Positions 47,826-56,809 are shown, counted from the first letter of the stretch. The stretch is DNA of 64,000 nucleotides from Mycolicibacter heraklionensis (GCF_001021505.1 NZ_LDPO01000019.1:1-64000), one strand, 5' to 3'. Notes: generated by a model from the letters alone, not told the origin. Numbers and translations are program-made.

Positions 47826-50800
47826 GTGCCCGCGCAAGACGACTCCCAGCGTGCAGAGGCCGTCACCACCCTGTGCGCCTACTGCGGGGTCGGCTGCGGC
47901 ATGGTGCTGCAGGTCGAGACCGATGCGGCCACCGGACGCCGGCGGGTGGCCAAATCTGCCGGCGACAAGTCCCACCCGACCAACTTCGGCCGGTTGTGCA
48001 CCAAGGGAGCCACCACCGCGGATCTGCTCGCCGCGCCGGGCCGGATGGAGTCGGCATTCGTGCGGCCCGGACGCGACGAGCCCGCCGAGCCGACCGATGC
48101 CGGTGCCGCCATCACGCACTGCGCCGCCCGGCTGCGGGCGATCATCAACGAGCACGGACCCGACGCCGTAGCGCTCTACGTCTCCGGCCAGATGTCGCTG
48201 GAGGCCCAGTACCTGGCGAACAAGCTCGCCAAGGGCTTCATCGGCACCAACCAGATCGAGTCCAACTCGCGGCTGTGTATGGCCAGCGCAGGCAGCGGTT
48301 ACAAGCAGTCACTCGGCGCCGACGGACCGCCCGGCTCCTACCAGGACTTCGATCACGCCGACGTGTTCTTCGTCATCGGCGCCAATATGGCCGACTGCCA
48401 CCCGATTCTGTTCCTGCGGATGATGGACCGGGTCAAGGCCGGTGCCAAGCTGATCGTCGTCGACCCGCGCCGCAGTGCCACCGCGGAGAAAGCCGACCTG
48501 TTCTTACAGATCGCGCCCGGAACCGATCTGGCGCTGCTCAACGGGCTGCTGCATCTGATCGTCGCAAACGGTCACACCGACGAGGAGTTCATCGCCGAGT
48601 ACACCCAGGGCTGGGACGTCATGCCCAGCTTCCTCGAACAATTCACGCCGGAGGCGGTGGCCGAGCTCACCGGAATCCCCGAGGCCGACATCCGCACCGC
48701 CGCAGCGTGGATCGGCGAGGCGGGCAACTGGATGAGCTGCTGGACAATGGGGCTCAACCAGAGCACCCACGGAACCTGGAACACCAACGCCATCTGCAAC
48801 CTGCACCTGGCCACCGGCGCCATCTGCAAGACCGGCAGCGGGCCGTTCTCTCTGACCGGCCAGCCCAATGCGATGGGTGGCCGGGAAATGGGTTACATGG
48901 GCCCGGGGCTGCCCGGCCAGCGCAGCGTCGTCTCTGCCGACGACCGTGAATTCGTCGAGGACATCTGGGGTGTTCCGCGTGGCTCGCTGCGCACCGAGGT
49001 GGGTGCCGGCACCATCGACATGTTCTCTCGGATGGCCGATGGCCAGATCAAGGCGTGTTGGATCATCTGCACCAATCCGGTTGCGACAGTGGCCAATCGC
49101 AAGACTGTGCTGGAAGGGCTGGAACGGGCCGAGTTGGTGATCGCCCAGGATGCGTTCGCCGAGACCGAGACCAACGCCTACGCCGACGTGCTGCTGCCGG
49201 CGGCGCTGTGGAGCGAGTGCGACGGGGTGATGGTCAACTCCGAGCGCAATCTCACGCTCTTTCAGCAGGCGGTCGACCCGGTCGGGCAATCGCTGCCGGA
49301 CTGGCAGATCATCGCCCGCGTCGCAGCGGAGATGGGATACGCCCAGGCGTTCGACTACTCGAGCGCCAAGGAGGTGTTCGAAGAGATCAAGCGGTTCCAC
49401 AATCCGAAGACCGGCTACGACCTGCGCGGCATCAGCTATGAGCGGTTGCGCCAGAACCCGATCCAGTGGCCTTGCCCGCCGGGGAGCGGCTGCGACCGCC
49501 ACCCGATCCGTTACCTCAACGACGGGGCCAGTCAGACACAGCTGGTCCGGGAGGACGGCAGTGTGCCGCGATTGGCGTTCGCGACCGAGTCCGGCCGAGC
49601 GGTCTTCTTCGCGCGGCCGCATCTACTGCCCGACGAGATGCCCGATGACGATTATCCGTTCCTGCTCAACACCGGACGGCTGCCGCATCAGTGGCACACC
49701 ATGACCAAGACCGGAAAGGTCGCCAAGCTCAACAAGCTCAACCCGGGCCCGTTCGTGGAGATCCACCCCGACGACGCCGTCCGGCTGGGCGTCGTCGACG
49801 ACGACCCGGTGGAGATCGCCTCGCGCCGGGGCCGCGCCGTGCTGCCGGCGGTGGTCACCGACCGGGTGCGGCCGGGGAACTGCTTCGCACCGTTCCACTG
49901 GAATGACGCGTTCGGTGAGTACCTGTCGATCAACGCCGTCACCAATGACGCCGTCGACCCGACCTCGCAACAGCCGGAGTACAAGGCGTGTGCGGTCACC
50001 CTGGTCAAGGTCGCCAAGCAGCCGGCCGACGAGGTCGAAGCGCCACCGGAAGGGGAGGAGAGCTACTTGTCGAAGGTTGACGCCCTGACCGAGCTGTTCG
50101 GGATCGCCGCCGATGTCGAAGCACCGCAATTCGACTCGTCGCAGCGGCGCTATCTGGGCGGACTGGTGACGGCGTTGCGCACCGAGGCCGGTCGCAGCGC
50201 CGCCGGAGTGCCGACGCTGCCGCTGAGCGCCCCGTTGGATGCCGATGCGCGGATGTGGGTCGACGGTGTGCTGGCCGGATTGTTCTCGCGCAGCACGCAA
50301 CCGGGCGCCACCGTGCAACCGGATCCGGCGCTTCCGCAACCGCCGTCGCCGGCGCCGGACGGCGGGGCGAAGGCCACTCCCGTCGTCGTGCTGTGGGCGT
50401 CGCAGACCGGCACCGCCGAGGAAGCCGCGGAAATGTGTGCGGCCAGACTGGGCGAGAGGGGCGTGGCGGTCACCCTGTACGGCATGGACGACTTCCCGCC
50501 GGCCGAGCTGGCGAGCACGCCGGTGCTGTTGCTGGTCACCAGCACCACCGGCGACGGTGATCCGCCGGACAACGGCTGCGCCCTGTGGGAGGCGCTGAAC
50601 GGCCCTGGCGCGCCCCGGTTGCCCGACACCCGCTATGCCGTACTGGCGTTGGGCGACTCCAACTACGACGACTTCTGCGGGCACGGGCGCAAACTCGACG
50701 GCCGCCTCGCCGAACTCGGCGCGCGCCGCATCGTCGACCGCGTCGACTGCGAGCCCGATTACGGGGCTGCCGCGGCCGGGTGGCTGGAAGCGATCAGCGA

Positions 50801-52004
50801 GGCCCTGGTCCGTGCGCCGGTGCCCGCAGGTGAGGCCCCACCGGCGCCGGCGGCGCCCGCTGCCCCGCTTACCCCCGAGCCGCAGCCGTACGGCAAGAAG
50901 AACCCGCTGATCACCGCTCTGGTCGGCAACACCCGGCTCAGCGGGCCGGGATCGGCGAAAGATGTGCGGAAGTTCGCCTTCGCGCTTCCCGAGAACACCC
51001 TGCACTACCAGGCCGGCGATGCCCTGGGCGTGTGGCCGCGCCACCACCGCGAGCTGGTCGACGAATGGCTGCGCGTCACCGGATTGGACGGCGACGACGG
51101 TGTGGAAATCGTTGAGGGACAGCTGATGGCGCTGCGTGACGCACTGCGGGAGCGGTTCGCCATCGCCCGGCTGAACCCGGACCTGGTGAGGTTCGTCGCG
51201 GAACGCAGCGGGAGCGCGGAGCTGGCCGAACTGGTCAAGCCGGAGAACAAGGCTCGCTTCGCCGAGTGGGCGTGGGGGCGCCACCAGATCGACCTGCTGG
51301 CCGAGCTTCCAGTGCGGGTATCCGCCGACGAGTGGCTCGCGGTGCTCAAACCCCTTCAGCCACGGCTATATTCGATATCGTCGAGTCCGAAACAAGATCC
51401 TCGCGAAGTGCAGCTGACCGTTTCAACGGTGCGCTACGACTTCCGGGGGCGCCCCCGTCGGGGGGTCTGCTCGACCTATCTCGCCGACGCCGCTGCTCAG
51501 GACTCGGTGGGGATCTTCGTGCAGAAGGCCAACCACTTCCGGCCGCCGAGCGAGCCGGACATCCCCATGATCATGGTCGGCCCCGGAACCGGGATCGCGC
51601 CGTTTCGGGGATTCCTGCATGAGCGGCGCGCGCTCGGCCACACCGGAAGAAACTGGCTGTTCTTCGGGGAACAACATGCCGCCACCGACTTCTACTACCG
51701 CGACGAGATCACCGGGATGCACGCCGACGGCTTCCTCACCGAACTCGACTTGGCTTTCTCCCGCGACCAGCCGGAAAAGATCTACGTGCAGGATCGGATG
51801 CGCGCGCGGGGCGCCGAGTTGTGGCGGTGGCTGCAGGACGGCGCGCATCTCTACGTCTGCGGCGACGCGCAGCATATGGCGAAGGCAGTCGAGGCCACCG
51901 TCGTGCAGATCGCCGAGCAGCACGGTGGCCTGCAGCACGATGCCGCGAAGGCCCATGTGCGGGCGCTGGCTTCGGCGGGACGCTACCAGCGCGACGTGTA
52001 CTGA
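47826..52004 (+). CDS. nasN: Assimilatory nitrate reductase fused to a diflavin reductase (NasN type)
   Basis: This 1392-residue single-chain enzyme would reduce nitrate to nitrite with NADPH. Residues 1-735 are a molybdopterin nitrate reductase. They hold an N-terminal 4Fe-4S motif C-x2-C-x3-C...C (CAYCGVGC, RLCTKG), a Mo-coordinating Cys in SNSRLCMASAG, and the C-terminal HQWHTMTKTGK region. After an Ala/Pro linker come a flavodoxin (about 852-1000, LWASQTGTAEEA), an FAD domain (RLYSISSSP near 1179) and a NADPH site (GPGTGIAPFRGF near 1252), ending RYQRDVY as in CysJ. This matches the diflavin monomeric nitrate reductase described in M. smegmatis. GTG 47826 has a very strong AGGAGGTGA. No nitrite reductase or nitrate transporter is nearby. 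Confidence 0.92.
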   Translation: MPAQDDSQRAEAVTTLCAYCGVGCGMVLQVETDAATGRRRVAKSAGDKSHPTNFGRLCTKGATTADLLAAPGRMESAFVRPGRDEPAEPTDAGAAITHCAARLRAIINEHGPDAVALYVSGQMSLEAQYLANKLAKGFIGTNQIESNSRLCMASAGSGYKQSLGADGPPGSYQDFDHADVFFVIGANMADCHPILFLRMMDRVKAGAKLIVVDPRRSATAEKADLFLQIAPGTDLALLNGLLHLIVANGHTDEEFIAEYTQGWDVMPSFLEQFTPEAVAELTGIPEADIRTAAAWIGEAGNWMSCWTMGLNQSTHGTWNTNAICNLHLATGAICKTGSGPFSLTGQPNAMGGREMGYMGPGLPGQRSVVSADDREFVEDIWGVPRGSLRTEVGAGTIDMFSRMADGQIKACWIICTNPVATVANRKTVLEGLERAELVIAQDAFAETETNAYADVLLPAALWSECDGVMVNSERNLTLFQQAVDPVGQSLPDWQIIARVAAEMGYAQAFDYSSAKEVFEEIKRFHNPKTGYDLRGISYERLRQNPIQWPCPPGSGCDRHPIRYLNDGASQTQLVREDGSVPRLAFATESGRAVFFARPHLLPDEMPDDDYPFLLNTGRLPHQWHTMTKTGKVAKLNKLNPGPFVEIHPDDAVRLGVVDDDPVEIASRRGRAVLPAVVTDRVRPGNCFAPFHWNDAFGEYLSINAVTNDAVDPTSQQPEYKACAVTLVKVAKQPADEVEAPPEGEESYLSKVDALTELFGIAADVEAPQFDSSQRRYLGGLVTALRTEAGRSAAGVPTLPLSAPLDADARMWVDGVLAGLFSRSTQPGATVQPDPALPQPPSPAPDGGAKATPVVVLWASQTGTAEEAAEMCAARLGERGVAVTLYGMDDFPPAELASTPVLLLVTSTTGDGDPPDNGCALWEALNGPGAPRLPDTRYAVLALGDSNYDDFCGHGRKLDGRLAELGARRIVDRVDCEPDYGAAAAGWLEAISEALVRAPVPAGEAPPAPAAPAAPLTPEPQPYGKKNPLITALVGNTRLSGPGSAKDVRKFAFALPENTLHYQAGDALGVWPRHHRELVDEWLRVTGLDGDDGVEIVEGQLMALRDALRERFAIARLNPDLVRFVAERSGSAELAELVKPENKARFAEWAWGRHQIDLLAELPVRVSADEWLAVLKPLQPRLYSISSSPKQDPREVQLTVSTVRYDFRGRPRRGVCSTYLADAAAQDSVGIFVQKANHFRPPSEPDIPMIMVGPGTGIAPFRGFLHERRALGHTGRNWLFFGEQHAATDFYYRDEITGMHADGFLTELDLAFSRDQPEKIYVQDRMRARGAELWRWLQDGAHLYVCGDAQHMAKAVEATVVQIAEQHGGLQHDAAKAHVRALASAGRYQRDVY

Positions 52005-52010
52005 GCCGCC

Positions 52011-52568
52011 TTAGAACACCGTCTGCGCGCAGGTGGACGGCGTGGTCAGGTTGACCCCGCTGTACACCACCTGCACGTGGGTGCAGACGATCACATTGGC
52101 GTCGGTCTTGGGACGGCCGGTGGAGTATTCCAGCACGTCGATGCTGCCGTTGGTCTGGTATTTCTCCGGCGGGCCCTCGCCGTAGTACATCGATTGGATC
52201 ACCGCGCCGGTGCCGTCCTTGAACACCTTGGTTCCCGGGCCGCCGCGGTCCTTGAACCAGCCTTCACCGCCGTCGGTGTGCACATCGAGGTAGGCGGTTC
52301 GCTTCGACGAGCGGATCTCAGTGCTTTGGCGGGCCCACAGGTCCGGCGGGAAGCCGGCCAGCCCCCCGGGCGTCTGCAGTTGCACCCCGACGGTGAACCG
52401 GCACAGTGGCGGCGCGCTGCAGTCGACCCAGCTGTGGGTCTGCAGCTGGTCGGCGTCGTTGACCGGGAGCAGTGACGTCTTGGTGTCACTTGCCGCCGAG
52501 GAGCTCGCCGGGGGGATCAGCGCGGCCAGCAGCGTCAAGGCCGCCGGGATCATCAGCAACCGTCTCAT
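52011..52568 (-). CDS. Secreted protein of unknown function (Rv3572-like)
   Basis: From the ATG complementing 52566-52568 the product is 185 residues with a Sec signal peptide (MRRLLMIPAALTLLAALIPP, cleavage near SSSAAS). The mature part has several Cys (VDCSAPPLCRF, VIVCTHVQV, STCAQTVF) that may form two disulphides. It contains WFKDRGGPG and a Ser/Thr/Asp-rich beta-like pattern. It lies 23 bases after kshB on the same strand, as Rv3572 lies next to kshB in M. tuberculosis. The function is unknown. It marks the point where the cholesterol locus resumes after the insertion. Confidence 0.75.
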   Translation of the reverse strand: MRRLLMIPAALTLLAALIPPASSSAASDTKTSLLPVNDADQLQTHSWVDCSAPPLCRFTVGVQLQTPGGLAGFPPDLWARQSTEIRSSKRTAYLDVHTDGGEGWFKDRGGPGTKVFKDGTGAVIQSMYYGEGPPEKYQTNGSIDVLEYSTGRPKTDANVIVCTHVQVVYSGVNLTTPSTCAQTVF

Positions 52569-52591
52569 GTCGCACCAACCTAGACCGGGGA

Positions 52592-53680
52592 TCACTCGTC
52601 GTAGGTCACTTCCACCGAATCGGTCTCGGGATGGGCTTGGCAGGCCAGGATCAGCCCTTCGGCGAGGTCCTGGGGTTCCAGCACGTCGTTGATCTCCATG
52701 CTGACCTTGCCCTTCTTCAGCTCGCAGGCGCACGCGCCGCAGTGGCCCTCCCGGCAGGAGAACGGGGCGTCAAGACCCTTGTCGAGCAGCAGGTCGAGCA
52801 GCTTGACGTGCCGTGGCCACACCAGCTCGTGCTTTTCGCCGTCCAGCTCGACGACGACGGTGGCCGGCGCTTCGGCCTGCTCGCCCTCGGGAGCGTCGGT
52901 GATCTTCACCGCGGCGAACGGGTCGCTGTCCAGTGACTTGAACACCTCGAGGTGGACCTGCTCGGCCGGGACCTGGCAGGCATCCAGGGCTTCGCGAGCG
53001 GCCTGCATGAAGGGGCCCGGGCCGCAGATGAAGACCTGGCGGTCGGTGTAGGGGGCGGCCAGCTGGGCCAACGCCGCGCGGCTGGGCAGGCCCTGGACCG
53101 ACTCCAGCCAGTGCACGACGGTCAGCCGGTCGGGGTACTTGTCGGCCAGCTCGCGCAGCGCGGCGCCGAAGATCACCGACCGCTCGTCACGGTTGGCGTA
53201 GACCAGCACCACCTTGCCGCTGCCCTGCGACAGCGCCGACTTGCAGATCGCCATCATCGGGGTGATCCCGCTGCCGGCGGCCAGCAGCAGAAAGTCGGTG
53301 TCCAGTGACTTGGGCACGAAGGTGCCCGAGGGTGCCAGCACATGAATGCGCATGCCGGGGCGGGCGTTGTCGCACAGCCAGTTCGATGCGTAGCCGTCGG
53401 CGGTCCGCTTGACGGTGACGGCCAGCGAGTCGTCGGTGAACGGCGAACTGCACAACGAGTAGCAGCGGGCCACCGAGCCGGTCTGGTCGCTGGGGATCCG
53501 CAGCGTCAGGAACTGGCCCGGCGAGTACTTCAACCGCTGTTCGGGGATCTCCGGGTCGTCGGGCCCGTCCGGCACGCCGAATACCAGCGAGCGCGCATCG
53601 TCGGTCTCGGTGACGACTTCCGTGATCTGCAGTTCCAGCACGTGACTGCCGAGTGGTTCGTCCGGAATGGTCTCCGTCAC
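52592..53680 (-). CDS. kshB: 3-ketosteroid-9-alpha-hydroxylase reductase KshB
   Basis: KshB passes electrons from NAD(P)H through FAD and a 2Fe-2S centre to KshA, which opens ring B of steroids. The GTG complementing 53678-53680, preceded by AAGGGCGG, gives 362 residues starting VTETIPDEPLG, in line with the M. tuberculosis start. The FAD motif is RCYSLCSSP, the NAD site AAGSGITPMMAIC and CGPGPFMQ, and the ferredoxin cluster C-x4-C-x2-C...C (CREGHCGAC, ILACQ). It is divergent from hsaA with two KstR operators between them. Confidence 0.95.
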   Translation of the reverse strand: MTETIPDEPLGSHVLELQITEVVTETDDARSLVFGVPDGPDDPEIPEQRLKYSPGQFLTLRIPSDQTGSVARCYSLCSSPFTDDSLAVTVKRTADGYASNWLCDNARPGMRIHVLAPSGTFVPKSLDTDFLLLAAGSGITPMMAICKSALSQGSGKVVLVYANRDERSVIFGAALRELADKYPDRLTVVHWLESVQGLPSRAALAQLAAPYTDRQVFICGPGPFMQAAREALDACQVPAEQVHLEVFKSLDSDPFAAVKITDAPEGEQAEAPATVVVELDGEKHELVWPRHVKLLDLLLDKGLDAPFSCREGHCGACACELKKGKVSMEINDVLEPQDLAEGLILACQAHPETDSVEVTYDE

Positions 53681-53707
53681 GGGCCGCCCTTCATCTTCGG
53701 TCATAAC

Positions 53708-53721
53708 TAGAACAGGTTACA
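53708..53721. promoter_or_regulatory. KstR operator proximal to kshB
   Basis: TAGAACAGGTTACA matches TNNAACNNGTTNNA at all fixed positions. It lies 27 bases before the kshB GTG, where it would block its promoter or early transcription. Confidence 0.88.
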
Positions 53722-53775
53722 GAAAAGTGGTCCGGTATTGCTACCAGCTGCAGGAACACCCCGCTCGACACAAAT

Positions 53776-53789
53776 CGGAACGTGTTCTA
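53776..53789. promoter_or_regulatory. KstR operator proximal to hsaA
   Basis: CGGAACGTGTTCTA matches the KstR consensus except the first base (C for T). It is 64 bases before the hsaA start, the same distance as the fadE34 operator from its gene. Confidence 0.8.
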
Positions 53790-53853
53790 ATCTCACTCTA
53801 GGCTGGTTGGAAAACGGGCCGGAAGAACCTGTTCACTTCTGGGAGGCAATCTA

Positions 53854-55044
53854 GTGACGTCCATTCAACAGCGTGACGCGCAGTCGGTGTTGGCCGCCAT
53901 CGACGACCTTCTGCCGCAGTTGCGTGACCGCGCCCAGGAGACCGAAGACCTCCGCAAGCTGCCCGACGCCAACGTCAAGGCGCTCGAGGACATCGGCTTC
54001 TTCCGGCTGCTGCAGCCCGAGCAGTGGGGCGGCATGCAGTGCGACCCCACCCTTTTCTACGAGGCGGTGCGCCGGCTGGCCAGTGCCTGCGGCTCCACCG
54101 GTTGGGTCGCCGGGATCATCGGCGTGCACAACTGGCACCTGGCGCTGTTCGACCAGCAGGCCCAGGAAGACGTCTGGGGTGAGGACACCAACGTCCGGAT
54201 CTCCTCGTCCTACGCGCCGATGGGCGCCGGTGTGGTCACCGAGACCGCCGACGGCTACATCGTCAACGGTTCGTGGAACTGGTCGTCGGGATGTGACCAC
54301 GCCACCTGGGCGTTCCTGGGTGGCCCGGTGATCAAGGACGGCAAGCCGGTGGACTTCGGCAGCTTCCTGATCCCGATCTCCGACTACCGCATCGACGACG
54401 TCTGGCACGTGGTCGGGCTGCGCGGCACCGGCAGCAACACCGTGGTGGTCAAGGACGCGTTCGTGCCGCGGCACCGCTTCCTGTCCTACCGGGCCATGAA
54501 CGACGGCACCGCCGGCGGCTACCAGACCAACACCGCGCCGGTCTACAAGATGCCGTGGGGCACCATCCACCCCACCACCATCTCGACGCCGATCATGGGT
54601 ATGGCCTACGGCGCCTACCAGGCGCACGTCGAGCACCAGGGCAAGCGGGTGCGCGCGGCATTCGCCGGCGAGAAGGCCAAGGACGACCCGTTCGCCAAAG
54701 TCCGGATCGCCGAGGCCGCCAGTGACATCGACGCCGGCTGGCGTCAGCTGATCGGCAACGTCGGCGACGAGTACGCGCTGCTGGCCGCCGGCCAGGAGAT
54801 TCCGTTCGAGCTGCGGGCCCGGGCCCGGCGTGACCAGGTGCGAGCCACCGGCCGGGCCATCGCCTCCATCGACCGGCTGTTCGAGGCGGCCGGCGCCACC
54901 GCGCTGTCCAACGACGCTCCGGTGCAGCGGTTCTGGCGCGACGCGCATGCGGGTCGGGTGCACGCGGCCAACGACCCGGAGCGCGCCTACCTGATCTTCG
55001 GCAATCACGAGTTCGGGTTGCCTCCCGGCGACACCATGGTCTGA
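53854..55044 (+). CDS. hsaA: 3-HSA hydroxylase, oxygenase subunit HsaA
   Basis: HsaA is a flavin-dependent monooxygenase that hydroxylates 3-HSA to the catechol 3,4-DHSA, using reduced flavin from HsaB. The 396-residue protein (394 in M. tuberculosis) has the acyl-CoA dehydrogenase-like fold of the class D flavin monooxygenases. Typical segments are LQPEQWGGMQCDP, GSWNWSSGCDHATW and VVGLRGTGSNTVVVKD. GTG 53854 follows GGGAGG by seven bases. It leads the hsaACB unit under KstR control. The next gene starts 14 bases later and is hsaC, not hsaD. Confidence 0.96.
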   Translation: MTSIQQRDAQSVLAAIDDLLPQLRDRAQETEDLRKLPDANVKALEDIGFFRLLQPEQWGGMQCDPTLFYEAVRRLASACGSTGWVAGIIGVHNWHLALFDQQAQEDVWGEDTNVRISSSYAPMGAGVVTETADGYIVNGSWNWSSGCDHATWAFLGGPVIKDGKPVDFGSFLIPISDYRIDDVWHVVGLRGTGSNTVVVKDAFVPRHRFLSYRAMNDGTAGGYQTNTAPVYKMPWGTIHPTTISTPIMGMAYGAYQAHVEHQGKRVRAAFAGEKAKDDPFAKVRIAEAASDIDAGWRQLIGNVGDEYALLAAGQEIPFELRARARRDQVRATGRAIASIDRLFEAAGATALSNDAPVQRFWRDAHAGRVHAANDPERAYLIFGNHEFGLPPGDTMV

Positions 55045-55058
55045 TCGGAGGCTGGCTG

Positions 55059-55958
55059 ATGAGTATCCGTTCGCTGGGCTACCTGCGGATCCAGGCCACC
55101 GACATGGCGGCCTGGCGGGACTTCGGGTTGAAGGTCCTCGGCATGGTCGAGGGCTCCGGTGCGACCGACGGTGCGCTGTACCTGCGGATGGACGAGTTCC
55201 CCGCCCGGCTGGTAGTCGTGCCGGGTGACACCGACCGGCTGCTGGTATCCGGTTGGGAATGCGCCAACGCCGAAGGGCTGGCCGAGATTCGGCAGCGTCT
55301 GGACGCCGAGGGCACGCCCTACAAGGAAGCCACCGCGGCCGAGTTGGCCGAGCGCAGCGTCCAGGAGATGATCGCGTTCGACGACCCGTCCGGCAATCAC
55401 CTGGAGGTCTTCCACGGAGTGGCGCTGCAGCATCGGCGGGTGGTCAGCCCCTACGGTCACCGGTTCGTCACCGAAGAGCAGGGCCTGGGTCACGTGGTGC
55501 TGTCGACCAAGGACGACGCCGAGGCGCTGCACTTCTACCGCGATGTGCTCGGCTTCAAACTGCGCGATTCGATGCGGCTGCCCCCGCAGATGGTCGGCCG
55601 GCCCGCCGACGGCGACCCGGCCTGGCTGCGGTTCTTCGGCTGCAACCCGCGCCACCACAGCCTGGCCTTCCTGCCCATGCCGACTCCGACCGGAATCGTG
55701 CACCTGATGGTCGAAGTGGAGAGCGCGGACGACGTCGGGCTCTGCCTGGACCGCGCCTACCGCCGCAAGGTGCCGATGGCCGCCACCCTGGGCCGGCACG
55801 TCAACGATAAGATGCTGTCGTTTTACATGAAGGCGCCCAGCGGTTTTCAGATCGAGTTCGGCTGCGAGGGTCTCGAGGTCGACGACGATGACTGGGTGGC
55901 TCGGGAGAGCACCGCGGTCAGCCTGTGGGGGCATGACTTCACCGTGGGTATGCAGTAG
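55059..55958 (+). CDS. hsaC: Iron-dependent extradiol dioxygenase HsaC
   Basis: HsaC opens the catechol ring of 3,4-DHSA to 4,9-DSHA. The 299-residue, two-domain vicinal-oxygen-chelate protein keeps the Fe(II) ligands His145 (GLGHVVLST), His215 (TGIVHLMV) and Glu266 (SGFQIEFG) at the M. tuberculosis numbers. ATG 55059 follows GGAGGCTG. Its product is normally hydrolysed by HsaD, whose gene is missing from this operon. Confidence 0.97.
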   Translation: MSIRSLGYLRIQATDMAAWRDFGLKVLGMVEGSGATDGALYLRMDEFPARLVVVPGDTDRLLVSGWECANAEGLAEIRQRLDAEGTPYKEATAAELAERSVQEMIAFDDPSGNHLEVFHGVALQHRRVVSPYGHRFVTEEQGLGHVVLSTKDDAEALHFYRDVLGFKLRDSMRLPPQMVGRPADGDPAWLRFFGCNPRHHSLAFLPMPTPTGIVHLMVEVESADDVGLCLDRAYRRKVPMAATLGRHVNDKMLSFYMKAPSGFQIEFGCEGLEVDDDDWVARESTAVSLWGHDFTVGMQ

Positions 55959-55960
55959 CG

Positions 55961-56530
55961 GTGACCGACGACCTACCGATCGACCCGCGTGCGTTCCGCA
56001 ACGTGCTCGGCCAGTTCTGCACCGGTATCACGATCATCACCACCGTGGATGACGATGTGCCGGTCGGGTTCGCCTGCCAGTCGTTCGCCGCGCTGTCGCT
56101 GGACCCGCCGCTGGTGCTGTTCTGCCCGACCAAGCAGTCGCGGTCCTGGCAGGCCATCGAGTCCAGCGGAAAGTTCTGCGTCAACATCTTGGCCGAGGAG
56201 CAGAAGGATGTCTGCGCCCGCTTCGGCTCCCGCGAGCCGGACAAGTTCGCCGGCGTGGACTGGGAGCCGTCACCGCTGGGGTCGCCGATCCTGGCCCGGT
56301 CGCTGGCCCACATCGACTGCACGGTCGCTTCGGTGCACGACGGGGGCGACCACTTCGTGGTATTCGGTGCGGTGCAGTCCCTTTCGGACGTGCCGGAGGT
56401 GAAGCCGCGGCCGCTGCTGTTCTACCGCGGCGACTACACCGGCATCGAGCCGGACAAGACCACTCCGGCGCACTGGCGCGACGACCTGGAGGCGTTCCTC
56501 ACCGCCACCACCGACGACACCTGGCTGTAA
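55961..56530 (+). CDS. hsaB: Flavin reductase HsaB
   Basis: HsaB reduces FMN with NADH for the HsaA oxygenase. The 189-residue flavin-reductase-fold protein (187 in M. tuberculosis) contains GQFCTGITIITT, VGFACQSFAALSLDPPLV and FCVNILAEEQ. GTG 55961 lies two bases after the hsaC stop, so the genes are co-translated. An inverted repeat follows ten bases after the stop. In M. tuberculosis nat comes next, but it is not here. Confidence 0.96.
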   Translation: MTDDLPIDPRAFRNVLGQFCTGITIITTVDDDVPVGFACQSFAALSLDPPLVLFCPTKQSRSWQAIESSGKFCVNILAEEQKDVCARFGSREPDKFAGVDWEPSPLGSPILARSLAHIDCTVASVHDGGDHFVVFGAVQSLSDVPEVKPRPLLFYRGDYTGIEPDKTTPAHWRDDLEAFLTATTDDTWL

Positions 56531-56540
56531 TTTCTGCCGA

Positions 56541-56596
56541 CGAGTGTGAATCCGGCGACGCCGGCGCGGCGTGTCGCGTCGTGAGATTCACACTCG
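56541..56596. repeat. Inverted repeat after hsaB, possible terminator
   Basis: CGAGTGTGAATC (56541-56552) and GATTCACACTCG (56585-56596) are perfect 12-base inverted copies around a GC-rich 32-base spacer that can itself fold. There is no T run. It could end the hsa transcript. Similar GAGTGTGAA-type repeats occur between genes in mycobacteria, from general knowledge. Confidence 0.6.
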
Positions 56597-56626
56597 CGGG
56601 GTGGGCTGGCGCCTGACGTCCACCCG

Positions 56627-56809
56627 GTGAAGCGACTTGGCTGGTCGGCGGCGGTATATGTCGGCTACAGCGTTGTGATGCTGGTGCTCGACGGCGTCGA
56701 CGTCGACACCAATGCCCGGCTTGCCCGCGGTGCTGCACTCGGCAAGTTCGCGTTGTTGGCAGTGGCTCACGCCTACCTCGTCAGCGCGGTGGTTCGCCGG
56801 CGATCGTGA
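56627..56809 (+). CDS. Possible small membrane protein (60 residues)
   Basis: GTG 56627 opens a 60-residue frame with two hydrophobic segments (SAAVYVGYSVVMLVL and FALLAVAHAYLVSAVV), separated by a short charged loop and ending in VVRRRS. Composition and charge fit a two-helix membrane protein with positive ends. No clear ribosome-binding site is seen, and its last 29 bases overlap the convergent hydrolase gene. It may be real or chance. Confidence 0.4.
   Translation: MKRLGWSAAVYVGYSVVMLVLDGVDVDTNARLARGAALGKFALLAVAHAYLVSAVVRRRS

Noticed and set aside
49623..51284. 553-codon minus-strand frame over nasN
   Set aside because: It is antisense to an intact multi-domain enzyme and has no recognisable domain.
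53681..53704. Upstream ATG (53704) as the kshB start
   Set aside because: It has no ribosome-binding site and would sit against the KstR operator. GTG 53680 has AAGGGCGG and agrees with the known M. tuberculosis N-terminus.
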